Assembly: GCA_025465155.1 (NCBI GenBank)
Contig: JAODNJ010000070.1
Span: 1-64,000, forward strand
Reading direction: 5' to 3'
Length of the DNA stretch: 64,000 nucleotides
Origin: Frankiales bacterium
GTDB lineage: Bacteria > Actinomycetota > Actinomycetes > Mycobacteriales > Geodermatophilaceae
Part shown: piece after piece, positions 36,588-44,981 of the stretch
Layout: every line of letters starts with the position of its first letter
How positions within the stretch are numbered: position 1 is the stretch's first letter
The notes under the pieces: generated by a model
What the model saw: only the letters and a program-made list of their open reading frames with translations
Told to the model about the DNA's origin: nothing
Databases searched by the model: none
Position numbers and translations under genes: made by a program

Positions 36588-37567
36588 CTAGGGCGTGTCT
36601 CCCAAGTCAGGCGGGGCGGGGCGGGTTTGCTGCGGATATGTCTCGTGAGCGAGTGCTGACCGACGCTCAGTGGGAGCGGATCGAGGCGTTGATGCCGTCC
36701 TCGGACGGAGTGAGGTCGCGGCCCTTCCGCGATCACCGGCAGGTGGTGGAGGGGGTGATCTACCGGTTCCGCACCGGGATCGCGTGGCGTGACCTGCCCG
36801 TCTCGTTCGGCCCGTGGCAGACGGTGTGGAAGCGGCATCACCGGTTCAGCACCAATGGCACGTGGGACACGATCCACGCCCGGCTGCTCGCCGAAGCGCA
36901 GGCCGCAGGGGACATCGACTGGATGGTCAGCGTGGACTCCACCATCAACCGGGCCCACCAGCACGCGACCAACGCCAGTCGGATCGAGGAGCCCGCCGGC
37001 CGCCGCCCGGTGCGCCGCACAGGGGGCTGAGTCGAGTTACAAGAACCCGCGGGACGAGCCGCCCGATCACGCGCTCGGCCGCTCCCGGGGTGGCCTATCG
37101 ACCAAGATCCATCAGCTCGTCGACGGGCGCGGCAGGCCGCTGGTCATCGCGCTGACACCCGGGCAGGCCGGTGACTCCCCGATGCTCCAGCCGCTACTGG
37201 CTCAACTCGCGGTGCGCCGGCCGGGGCCAGGGCGACCACGCACCCGCCCCACGGCGGTGATCGGCGACAAGGCCTACTCCTCCCGCGGCACCAGGATGAT
37301 GCTTCGCGAGCGCGGCATCACCGCGGTCATCCCGCAACCGTCGGACCAGATCCGGCATCGCACCCACCGCGGCTCGGCCGGCGGCCGACCCCCGGCCTTC
37401 GACCCAATCGCCTACAAGGGCCGCAACGTCATCGAGCGCTCGTTCAACGACCACAAGCAGTGGCGCGGCATCGCCACCCGCTACGACAAGCTCGCCACCG
37501 TCTACCGCGGAGCCGTCGTCCTCCGCGCCATCACCATCTGGCTGACAACTTAGGAGACACGCCCTAG
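36588..37567 (+). mobile_element. IS5-family element (IS427-like) with CTAG target repeat
   Basis: Direct CTAG at 36588-36591 and 37564-37567 encloses inverted ends GGCGTGTCTCCCAAGT and GGCGTGTCTCCTAAGT (one mismatch in 16). The element carries one two-frame transposase. It is inserted upstream of the mini-CRISPR/cas region and separates it from the conjugation operon. Confidence 0.88.
36638..37553 (+). CDS. IS5-family transposase in two frames
   Basis: Frame 1 (36638-37030) has the DUF4096-like domain and first catalytic Asp (DWMVSVDSTINRAHQHA). Frame 2 (to 37553) has HALGRSRGGLSTKIHQLVDG, the second Asp in AVIGDKAYSSRG and the Glu in NVIERSFNDHKQW. Joining them at the run of five G near 37022 needs a +1 shift (or -2), not the -1 shift of the other IS in this window. 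It could be programmed or a mutation; I cannot tell which. Confidence 0.8.
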
Positions 37568-37976
37568 CCCGGCCGTGGCCGGAAGCGGCCATCAGTAGTG
37601 GTAGCAAGCCTGGAGTACGACGGGCCGCTCTAGCGAGCCTCTGTCCGGCTCCCCAGAGCCAGCCCATGCTTGCCGCCGCAGTGTCGGGGCAAAAGTGTGC
37701 CGCAGGCACATCGCGAACCGACGCGCCAGCGCCCTTGCCCCTACCAAGGGGGCAGGCACCCTGAGCTGGTGGGGAGCGCCGAAGCGACGGGCTGGCGCGC
37801 CTTCGAGGCTCGCCTCAGTGAGCAGTCAGTCCGCAAGAGGTCCGCTCCAGCCCCTCAACGGTCATGCTCGGCAATCGCCGTTCGTGCAGGTCAGCGGCTC
37901 AATGTGACGAGTCTCCGCAGGCCAAGAGGGCGGTTCAAATCATGTCCGGGGTGACGACGTACCGCTGAGCGTGTCG
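37568..37976. other. Non-coding gap between IS element and conjugation operon
   Basis: 409 bp with no supportable gene. A hairpin-like TGCCCCTACCAAGGGGGCA lies near 37738-37756 and could terminate transcription. GGTTCAAATC at 37932-37941 looks like a tRNA T-loop but lacks pairing arms. Confidence 0.5.
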
Positions 37977-38495
37977 TCAGCATGGCGAGATCCAGCCGTC
38001 GCTCGACTCTGCATTTGACACGGTGGCGTCGAGTAAGGCTGCGTAGCGACTCGCGGCCGGCCAGTCCTGGTGTCTGCCTGTCCGACAGGTGCTCTCACCG
38101 AGGCGGTCAATCATGCGGTCGCAGAACATTGGGAAGGCGTAGCGGTTCCATTCCTCCACCACCTCGGGACCGGCCACGTTCTCCGCTGTCCAGCGCAGCA
38201 CCGCCAGCACGGGCAGCTCGCGGGCGATGTGCGGGTGGCGGGGCCAGCAGGCCGGGATCATCTGGGCGGGCCGCCACGCGTACTCGTGGTTGATCCAGGC
38301 GACCACGTCGTCGCACCAGCTCCACACCGCGGCTATGAGTTCGCCGCTGCAGCTGGCCGGCTCCCAGGGGCGCTCCAGGTCCGCCAGGACACCGGATCGG
38401 GCCGCTCCCCCGCGATCACGTCGCCGCAGATCCTGCAAGAGCTCGAGTGCGTACTGGACCGCGAGCGGTGGCGGTGGGAAGGGCAGGACGATCAC
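37977..38495 (-). CDS. Conjugative-element protein, possibly DUF4913-like
   Basis: 172 residues from a GTG (VIVLPFPPPPLAVQYALELL) overlapping the coupling-protein stop as GTGA. Trp-rich centre: WSWCDDVVAWINHEYAWRPA and ARELPVLAVLRWTAENVAG, then VEEWNRYAFPMFCDRM. Proteins of this style accompany VirD4-like genes in actinobacterial integrative elements, where DUF4913 members are of unknown function. Last gene of the minus-strand operon; the tail ends at 37977 without truncation signs. Confidence 0.7.
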   Translation of the reverse strand: MIVLPFPPPPLAVQYALELLQDLRRRDRGGAARSGVLADLERPWEPASCSGELIAAVWSWCDDVVAWINHEYAWRPAQMIPACWPRHPHIARELPVLAVLRWTAENVAGPEVVEEWNRYAFPMFCDRMIDRLGESTCRTGRHQDWPAASRYAALLDATVSNAESSDGWISPC

Positions 38496-40012
38496 CGGGA
38501 CCACTCCTCGGGCGGCGATGCGAACAGCGTGTCTGCGGGACCGGGGTGCTGGGTCGGGGCCAGTCGGTGGTCGTGGGCATAGGCGAGCGCGGCGGCGGTG
38601 CGCTCGTGGACGTCGACGGTGTCGGGGCGGGCACGGGTGACTCGCGCGCGGGCGGCGTCCAGCTCCGCCTTTAGTCGGTCCCCGTCCTTGCCGTCGAGGC
38701 AGCGCCGCAGCCTGGCGATGATCGGCGGCGCGGTGCCGGCGATGACGAGGGCGTGGCGTTCGGGGATGCGGCGGATGTCGCCGGGCCGAAGCACCCGCAC
38801 GTCCTCCCCGGAGCGGGAGGTGCCGACGCCACCGGGCCCGTCGGTGACGGTCTGCCGGCTGATCCGCACGTCGTCGAGGAGGTCGGACAGTTCCCGGTAG
38901 AAGTGGATGTCCTTGCCGCCGCCGAAGATGACGAGGTTGTTGGTGAGCCCGAACAGCGAGCGGGCCTCGTCTTCGCCGTAGGAGACCACCATCTGTTTCC
39001 AGGTCTGGGCGGCGTAGATGAACGACAGGCCGAGCGCGCGTTCGTTGGCCATCCGTACTCGCAGGGTGGGAAGCGGCGTGGTCGAGGGCAGTTCGTCGAG
39101 ACAGGCTAGGAAGCAGGGGGTCAGCCGCCCATGCGGCGAGGTGCCGGCGGCCCGAAGGGCGGTGTCGAGCACGTGCTCGGCGACGGCGGTCATCAGCGGC
39201 GCCGCCGAGGCGTAGGGGTCTTCCCGGCCGAGCAGGTACACCGTTCCCTGCCGGGCGATAAGGTCGGCGAGATCGGTCGCCGGTCGTCCGGGCGAAGGCA
39301 CGCAGCGAGCGCGGATCTCGGGCTGGAAGAACAGCGCCATCGCCTGCTGGACCGTGGTGACGGTGTTGCCGACGGTGTCCGGGCTGCCGTGCAGCGCACC
39401 GGCGAGCAGACCGTCCCAGAACCGGGCGGCGTGCGGGTGCTGCTGCAGGATCTCGGCGGGTTGCTCGGCGGCGACCGGGTTGGCCACCCACTCCAGGACG
39501 TGCTCCAGGGTGCGGCCGGTGAGCGCGGCGGCATGCAGGAAGCCCTGCAGGACCTTGGCGGTCTCGGCGGCGTAGAACCGGGCGGCGTTGTCCTGCCGTC
39601 CGCCGGTAACCGCGCCGGTGACCGTCCCGGCGGCGAAGGCCTTGGCGCGGCGTTCGGCGATCCGGGGGTCGACGCAGCCGGCGATCGGGTCCCACACCAG
39701 CTCGGGCAGCCCCGGCGCGGCACCGAACGGGTCGAGCACCGCAATGGGGCGCGGCGGACCGTCGGGGCGTAGTGCCTTCCGGCGCCGTCCGGCGGTCAGC
39801 AGCAGATCGTCGACCTTGGTCAGCGTCGCCAGCCCACCGCCGCGGTGGGCCAGCAAGGCCGGAGCCAGCAGGTCGAGGGTCTTGCCGGACCCCTGCTCGC
39901 CGTAGACGCCGGTGGTGCGGTCGTAGCGGCACCACAGCTCCACCCCATGCGGAAGCCGGGCCCGGCCGAGCCGCCAGCCGACATCGGTCGGGTCGAACGT
40001 TGACCTGCGCAT
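38492..40012 (-). CDS. VirD4/TraG-like type IV coupling protein
   Basis: 506 residues. Walker A GEQGSGKT at 38-45 and Walker B CFLACLDELPS near residue 295, then ERALGLSFIYAAQTWKQM and the TraG C-terminal signature NNLVIFGGGKD. No transmembrane segment is visible at the N-terminus, as in many actinobacterial members. It should dock the relaxase-DNA complex to the secretion channel. Only 12 bases separate it from the preceding gene. Its partner relaxase is encoded about 18 kb away, on the other side of the CRISPR locus. Confidence 0.9.
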   Translation of the reverse strand: MRRSTFDPTDVGWRLGRARLPHGVELWCRYDRTTGVYGEQGSGKTLDLLAPALLAHRGGGLATLTKVDDLLLTAGRRRKALRPDGPPRPIAVLDPFGAAPGLPELVWDPIAGCVDPRIAERRAKAFAAGTVTGAVTGGRQDNAARFYAAETAKVLQGFLHAAALTGRTLEHVLEWVANPVAAEQPAEILQQHPHAARFWDGLLAGALHGSPDTVGNTVTTVQQAMALFFQPEIRARCVPSPGRPATDLADLIARQGTVYLLGREDPYASAAPLMTAVAEHVLDTALRAAGTSPHGRLTPCFLACLDELPSTTPLPTLRVRMANERALGLSFIYAAQTWKQMVVSYGEDEARSLFGLTNNLVIFGGGKDIHFYRELSDLLDDVRISRQTVTDGPGGVGTSRSGEDVRVLRPGDIRRIPERHALVIAGTAPPIIARLRRCLDGKDGDRLKAELDAARARVTRARPDTVDVHERTAAALAYAHDHRLAPTQHPGPADTLFASPPEEWSR

Positions 40013-40024
40013 CCCGCTGCTGCC

Positions 40025-41320
40025 TCAGCGCGCCCGACCGGGGCCGGGCCGCTGGGCCCGAGCCGACTGCACATGCTGGTACGCCTCCTGCATGGCCTGG
40101 CTGAGCGCAACCGGCGTCTGCGGGTGATCGAGGACCGTCCGGTTCGCGACCCAGGTCCGCTGCGGAAAACCGACCGTCGCGCGTACACCCGGGTCGGCCA
40201 CCCGGTCGGCGACCGCGAGGGAGAGCAGCCGGGCGTTGTGCAGGGCGCCGGCGACCGGTTGGAGGTCGTCGGCGTGGACGCGGACCAGCCCACCGGATTG
40301 GTAGCCACGCAGGTACGCGGCCACGCGCTCGTCCCGGGGCGGCAGGTCACAGGCATAGGCGATCAGGGCTCCGGTGTCGGCCCAGGATCGAACGGTGCGA
40401 TACAGCAGCTGGCTGGCGAGGGTGGGCAGGTGTTGGGCCCCGGCTGCGACCGATGCGCGCAGGGACGCCGTCCCCGTGGCCGGGTCGGACTCGACAGCGC
40501 TCAGGACGGCATGGAGCCGTCCGGCTGCGGTCACGCCGAAAGGCGTGTGCTCGTGGGGGTGACGACTGCCGTCGTCGTAGGGACGCAGCGCAGCGCGGAC
40601 CGCGCGCCAGGCGTCTCCCGCCCTCGGGCGCTCCGCATCCGGCGCATCGGCCGGCCCGAGGCGCTCCGCCGTGGAGCTGAGCGTCTGGGCGGCGAGCGTG
40701 TAGGCCAGCACCTCCGCGACCGACGGCGGATCGTTCGCTCGAGCGGTCGCGCGGAGAAGGACGCCGACGCTGTCGGGAACTACGAGTGCGGGATCGATTG
40801 ACGTTCCGGCCGCCGGGCCTGGTACGGGGCGGTCGAGGAGTACCGCATCGGCGCGGGTCGGCGGTTGGAGCGCGGCGGCCTGCTGCACGAGGACCGCCTG
40901 GTGCCCGACCTCGGTGAGCCACTCCGCCGCCGGTCCGGGGGGCAGGTGCTCGCCGATGACTTTGACCAGCGGTGTCACCGTTTCGGCGACTGCGGTGGCG
41001 GCTGCCCAGCGGCTGGCCACGGTGGTGTCCGGATGCAGCACGGCGAGGGTGTCGGCGGCGGCGGCCGCGAGCCGACTGAGGGTGCCTTCGGTGGCGGGGG
41101 CGCGAGCGGCCAGCTCGGTGCACGCGGTGGCGAGGGCAGCGACGCGTTGTTCGCGCTGGTCTCCGGCGATCGGGGAGACGCCGTCACGTCGGAGCTGGGT
41201 CAGCGCTCGGCCGACCTGGCCGAGCGCGGTAGCGGCATCGGCACGGACGGCGGGGCTGTCGTCGAGGGCGCGGGCTAGGTCGGCGAGGGCGTCCAGCAGC
41301 TGCCCGAGGGAGGTGGCCAT
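40025..41320 (-). CDS. Alanine-rich helical protein of the conjugation operon
   Basis: 431 residues, almost wholly alpha helical, with many Ala/Leu heptad-like stretches (LLDALADLARALDDS, VAALATACTELAAR). No membrane segment or signal peptide. The C-terminus includes VGFPQRTWVANRTVLDHPQT. I do not recognise a family. It overlaps the stop of the preceding small gene (TGATG), so it is co-translated with transfer proteins and may be an accessory factor to the coupling protein. Confidence 0.75.
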   Translation of the reverse strand: MATSLGQLLDALADLARALDDSPAVRADAATALGQVGRALTQLRRDGVSPIAGDQREQRVAALATACTELAARAPATEGTLSRLAAAAADTLAVLHPDTTVASRWAAATAVAETVTPLVKVIGEHLPPGPAAEWLTEVGHQAVLVQQAAALQPPTRADAVLLDRPVPGPAAGTSIDPALVVPDSVGVLLRATARANDPPSVAEVLAYTLAAQTLSSTAERLGPADAPDAERPRAGDAWRAVRAALRPYDDGSRHPHEHTPFGVTAAGRLHAVLSAVESDPATGTASLRASVAAGAQHLPTLASQLLYRTVRSWADTGALIAYACDLPPRDERVAAYLRGYQSGGLVRVHADDLQPVAGALHNARLLSLAVADRVADPGVRATVGFPQRTWVANRTVLDHPQTPVALSQAMQEAYQHVQSARAQRPGPGRAR

Positions 41321-41631
41321 CAGCGCGGCGCCCGCAGGGCGCGGTGGCCGTGCCGGGCGGCGGCGAGGATGTCGGGCTGCGCGAAGTCGTGAGCGGGCAG
41401 GTTGCCGAGGATGCGCAGCGCCTGCTCGACCAGCCGGTCGGGATCGGCGCTGTCGGCCGTCGCGGGCACGGGGCCGCTGGGCGCCAGCAGACTGGTGGCC
41501 GCGGTGAGGCAGTGCAGCTGTGCTGTGGCGCCTGCCTTCTCGTTGCGGCCGGCGGCGGCGAACAGCGCCGCGGCCTCGGCGCGGGCGGCCATCAGGTCGG
41601 AGTGCTGGCCGTTGTCGGTGGGGGTGGTCAT
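41320..41631 (-). CDS. Small helical conjugation-operon protein
   Basis: 103 residues from MTTPTDNGQHSDLMAARAEA. Predicted soluble and helical (AAALFAAAGRNEKAGATAQL), ending LGNLPAHDFAQPDILAAARH. The ATG overlaps the upstream stop and its own stop overlaps the next start. Function unknown; the coupling on both sides is good evidence that it is real. Confidence 0.7.
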   Translation of the reverse strand: MTTPTDNGQHSDLMAARAEAAALFAAAGRNEKAGATAQLHCLTAATSLLAPSGPVPATADSADPDRLVEQALRILGNLPAHDFAQPDILAAARHGHRALRAPR

Positions 41632-42257
41632 CAAGGAAGCTCCCTTATGGTGCGGACAGGTGGGCGACGTCTCCGGGTCGACGGTGCCGGGGACGTCTGC
41701 CGGGAATCGGTGCTCGGGACGGATCTGTGGGCATGACCGCGGATTGCGTCGCCGCCTATGGACAGCAGGCGATAAAGGCGGCCTCGGCTGCCTGCGGACG
41801 GGTAGCGGTCTGGGCGGATCACTGCTCGCCCGGCGCGGAGCTGCCGCAGGCCGAGGGCTTGCTCGGCTTCCCTGCGGGTGGCCATGCCGCCGCGGGCGTC
41901 GCCGGGACGCCGGTACCGAGAAATCAGGACAGCGCTGATGACCGCGGTGATCACCAGGACGAGCTCCACGGCGACGACACACGTGTACACCGGAACGGGG
42001 CCGGCGACCTGGCGCAGTTGGTCCGGCGGCAGACCGCGCCCTGGGTCGCCGTGCAGGAGTCCACCGAGGACGTGGACGATCGTTTCGGTGCCGTACGGCC
42101 ACACCCAGCCCTCGCCCCACAACGCCGAGGCAAGCCCGAGACCGGCCAGGGCCGCCAGCGCGACGGCGATCAGGGCGCCGCCGACCGCGGCGGCGGCCAG
42201 TTCCCATCCCCGGCTGATCGGCTGGGGATCGCGGCGACGCTGGGGGGGCGTCGTCAT
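41631..42257 (-). CDS. Two-pass membrane protein of the conjugation operon
   Basis: 208 residues with membrane segments at about 20-46 (ELAAAAVGGALIAVALAALA and on) and 90-112 (VYTCVVAVELVLVITAVISA), a short external loop between them and a basic cytoplasmic tail with GMATRREAEQALGLRQLR. No named family; the organisation is common for small transfer-complex proteins in actinobacterial elements. The gene starts about 55 bp after the NlpC/P60 gene ends. Confidence 0.75.
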   Translation of the reverse strand: MTTPPQRRRDPQPISRGWELAAAAVGGALIAVALAALAGLGLASALWGEGWVWPYGTETIVHVLGGLLHGDPGRGLPPDQLRQVAGPVPVYTCVVAVELVLVITAVISAVLISRYRRPGDARGGMATRREAEQALGLRQLRAGRAVIRPDRYPSAGSRGRLYRLLSIGGDAIRGHAHRSVPSTDSRQTSPAPSTRRRRPPVRTIRELP

Positions 42258-42311
42258 GCGCCGACCGTGGGTCGGTGGTCGAGGTCGCTGTGCACGGATT
42301 CGCCTCGCTGT

Positions 42312-43457
42312 TCATCCGATGTGGCGGACGGCGACGATCTGGCCCTGCCAGCGGGTGGCCTCGGTCAGCTCGACCGGGATACCGGTCATCGGCGCCTGGA
42401 TGAGGTAGAGGTGGCGGCCGTCGGATGCGTAGACGTAGCCGGCGACCAGGCCGACGTGGCCGGGCCTGGCGGCGGTGCCGTCCGCACCGGGGATCATGAC
42501 CAGGTCGCCGGCGACGGCCTGGGACAGGTTGGTCGGAGAGGGGACGCCGGAGGCTGTCTGGGCGGCCGCCTGGTGCGGCAGGGCGACGCCGGCCGCGGCC
42601 CAGGCGGCCATGGTCAGCCCGGAGCAGTCGAAGGCGTCGGGTCCGGCGGCGGCCCAGACGTAGGGCTTGCCGAGCTGGGCGAGGGCGTACAGCACCGCGG
42701 CGGTGCCCTGTGGCGACCCGTTGATGACGAGCCCGGCGGGGACGGTGGTGGTGCCGGCGACGTTGCTGCCGTACTGCCCAACGATGTTTCCGGCCGGGAT
42801 GGCTCCGCCGGCGCCGGCGCAGATCGCCGGCCCGGCGTCGAGTGCGGACCTCGCGTCCGCGCCCGTACCCACGGGAGACGAGCCGGTGAGGATCCGTGGT
42901 GTTGCGGCGGCGGGCCAGAACTGGCCGACCAACTGCTGGGCGAGCGTGACGTTGGGCTGCACCCGCTCCGGATAGCCGGACCGCTGGACGGCGTCAGAGG
43001 CCTCGCCGATGGGAATGGTGTCCCAGTCCGGTACCGCGGTGAGCCGGTCGAGGAAGGCGCTGGTGGCCCGGACCGGGTCGATGGCGACCGCCTCGGTGTA
43101 GATGGAGACGCGCTGCTGGAACAGGCCCTCGGAGTCGTGGTCCGTCTGCACGGCGGAGTTGCGCAGCCTCGACTCGGTGTAGGCGGTGGCCGCGGCGATG
43201 ACCGCGGCGCGGACAGGTAGCTGCCGCCTCGCGGTGACCGTGACGATGGTGCGGGCGGAGCCCATCTGGTCGGCGTCCAGCGAGACCCTGCCGACGGTCT
43301 GGCCGGTGCCGCCGGCGCCGCAGGTGGGGTCGAAGGTCGTGTCGTTGCTCGCTGCCCCGCCAAGCAGCAAAAGGACAGCGCACAGCGCAAGCAGGGGCAG
43401 CGCGAGGACACCAGCGACCGCCGGTGTCGCCATCCGCGCGGCGTCCGATCCGGCCAT
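42312..43457 (-). CDS. NlpC/P60 peptidoglycan hydrolase of the transfer apparatus
   Basis: 381 residues. An N-terminal membrane anchor (about 13-36) precedes a lysozyme-like region (AATAYTESRLRNSAVQ, GLFQQR) and a C-terminal NlpC/P60 domain with the catalytic Cys in AFDCSGLTMAAWAAAG and His in RPGHVGLVAGYV. The pairing of a transglycosylase-like and an endopeptidase domain is typical of VirB1-type proteins that open the cell wall for the conjugation channel in Gram-positive bacteria. Three bases separate it from the VirB4-like gene. Confidence 0.9.
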   Translation of the reverse strand: MAGSDAARMATPAVAGVLALPLLALCAVLLLLGGAASNDTTFDPTCGAGGTGQTVGRVSLDADQMGSARTIVTVTARRQLPVRAAVIAAATAYTESRLRNSAVQTDHDSEGLFQQRVSIYTEAVAIDPVRATSAFLDRLTAVPDWDTIPIGEASDAVQRSGYPERVQPNVTLAQQLVGQFWPAAATPRILTGSSPVGTGADARSALDAGPAICAGAGGAIPAGNIVGQYGSNVAGTTTVPAGLVINGSPQGTAAVLYALAQLGKPYVWAAAGPDAFDCSGLTMAAWAAAGVALPHQAAAQTASGVPSPTNLSQAVAGDLVMIPGADGTAARPGHVGLVAGYVYASDGRHLYLIQAPMTGIPVELTEATRWQGQIVAVRHIG

Positions 43458-43460
43458 CGC

Positions 43461-44981
43461 CTACGCCACCTCCGCGCCGTTGGCGGCGATGGCGTCGTTC
43501 GTGTCGGTCAGGGCGACGTCGATGGAGGTGCGGACGGTCTGCACCTTCGCGACGTGGTTGCCGACCAGCCACAGCGCCCGTCCCTTGGCTGACGCGGCCC
43601 AGTCGGTGACGATGCGCTCGGCCATCGGGTTGAGCCCGAGCAGGTCGGAGAGCTCGTCGCTGATCTGGTCGTCCTGGCCCAGCAGCACCTTGGTGGCGCA
43701 CAGATGCAGCAGGTCCTTGGCGATCGCCACGGCCTGGCTGCCGGCGTCGCCGACGGTGAGCATGTCCGACGGCTTGTGCGCGACGACGATCTGGATGCAG
43801 CCGTCATTGCGGGACAGCCGCAGGTCGGCGTCCAGGGACTTGACCGCGTCGGCGCCCAGTCGCATCTGCTTCCAGCACTCGTCGCGGATGACGATGCGCA
43901 GATCGCCCGGTTCGGCCAGCTGGGTCATCGCCCGGCCCCACGAGTTCAGGCAGGTCAGGGCCACGCCGACGGCCTCGTCGCCGAGCGGATCGAGTCGAGA
44001 CAGCGACAGGGACTGGATAGGCGCGCGCCAGTCCACCGCGACGGTGGTGGGCGCGTCGAACAGGCCCGCCAGGTGCCCGGTGACCAGCGCTCCCAGTGCG
44101 TCGCGCACCGGTCGGGTCTCGTCGAGGAAGGCTTGGCTCGTCGCGTAGCGGCAGGAGTCCACGAGCTCGGCCGTGGGGGCGCGCAGGGCCTGCCACAGCT
44201 GCGGAATGGTGATCTCGCGCATCCGGTCGGCGCCGGCCGTGTAGCCGGTCAGGTCGCGGATAACCTGGCCGACGGCGGTCTCGGCCGTCGGCCCGAACGG
44301 CACGTGCTGAGAGCCGACCAGACCTCGGATGAGCAGCAGCCAGCGGGAGAACACCATCGCCGCGCGGCGTTGCGCCTCCGCGCGGGGCAGCCCGGTCCAG
44401 TCGTTGCCCAGCGGGCCGAAATCCAGCGGATTGATCCGCGCGGGCAGGCCGTGGCCCACCGCATGGGGCGGGACTCCCAGCGCGCGGCACAGCGGCTCGT
44501 ACTCGTCCTTGACATCCCCGAGGATCAGCGTGCGGTAGCCGTAGGCCATCTGCCGCAGGGCGAACATCTTGACGGTGCCGGACTTCCCGCGCCCCGGCGC
44601 CCCGAACAGGATCATGTTGGGGTTGGTGACGCCGGCGATTCCTCCCAGCGTCCAGCCGATGGGATCGACGGAGAACGCGCCGCCGGAGAGGTAGTCGATG
44701 CCCAGCAGCGCACCGGTGGCCGGCAGCCCGTCGCCGGCGATCAGCGGCCACACTCCCCCGGCCTGTTCCGACGTCATCCGGTAGACCGCCAGCGGCGCGG
44801 GCACCGGGCACCAGCCCGCCGCCTGTCCGGTCCGGCCGCCGCGGCCCACCAGAAAGGGAAACGGGTCGGCGTCCTGCGGCCGCATCGGAGGCCGGGCTAG
44901 CGGCGGCAGCTGGTGGCCGAAGTCGGCGACCAGCTGCGCCACTCCCCTCCCCCGCTGGCGCCCGGCGCGTCGGCGGATCAC
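43461..44981 (-). CDS. VirB4/TraC-like conjugation ATPase
   Basis: 506 residues from a GTG that overlaps the upstream stop (GTGA); the longer open frame is only a shadow of the preceding gene. Walker A GAPGRGKS at 127-134, preceded by GIAGVTNPNMILF, Walker B LRIVIRDECWKQM near 388 and a sensor-like CIQIVVAHKPSDM. It is shorter than classical VirB4 because the N-terminal VirB4 domain is absent, a form usual in actinobacterial elements that also encode an SCO6880 protein. It powers assembly or substrate transfer. Confidence 0.9.
   Translation of the reverse strand: MIRRRAGRQRGRGVAQLVADFGHQLPPLARPPMRPQDADPFPFLVGRGGRTGQAAGWCPVPAPLAVYRMTSEQAGGVWPLIAGDGLPATGALLGIDYLSGGAFSVDPIGWTLGGIAGVTNPNMILFGAPGRGKSGTVKMFALRQMAYGYRTLILGDVKDEYEPLCRALGVPPHAVGHGLPARINPLDFGPLGNDWTGLPRAEAQRRAAMVFSRWLLLIRGLVGSQHVPFGPTAETAVGQVIRDLTGYTAGADRMREITIPQLWQALRAPTAELVDSCRYATSQAFLDETRPVRDALGALVTGHLAGLFDAPTTVAVDWRAPIQSLSLSRLDPLGDEAVGVALTCLNSWGRAMTQLAEPGDLRIVIRDECWKQMRLGADAVKSLDADLRLSRNDGCIQIVVAHKPSDMLTVGDAGSQAVAIAKDLLHLCATKVLLGQDDQISDELSDLLGLNPMAERIVTDWAASAKGRALWLVGNHVAKVQTVRTSIDVALTDTNDAIAANGAEVA

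Noticed and set aside
37921-37960. GGTTCAAATC, a tRNA T-loop-like sequence that could mark an attachment site
   Set aside because: The flanking bases do not form a T-stem or acceptor stem, and no second copy was seen at the left side of the element.
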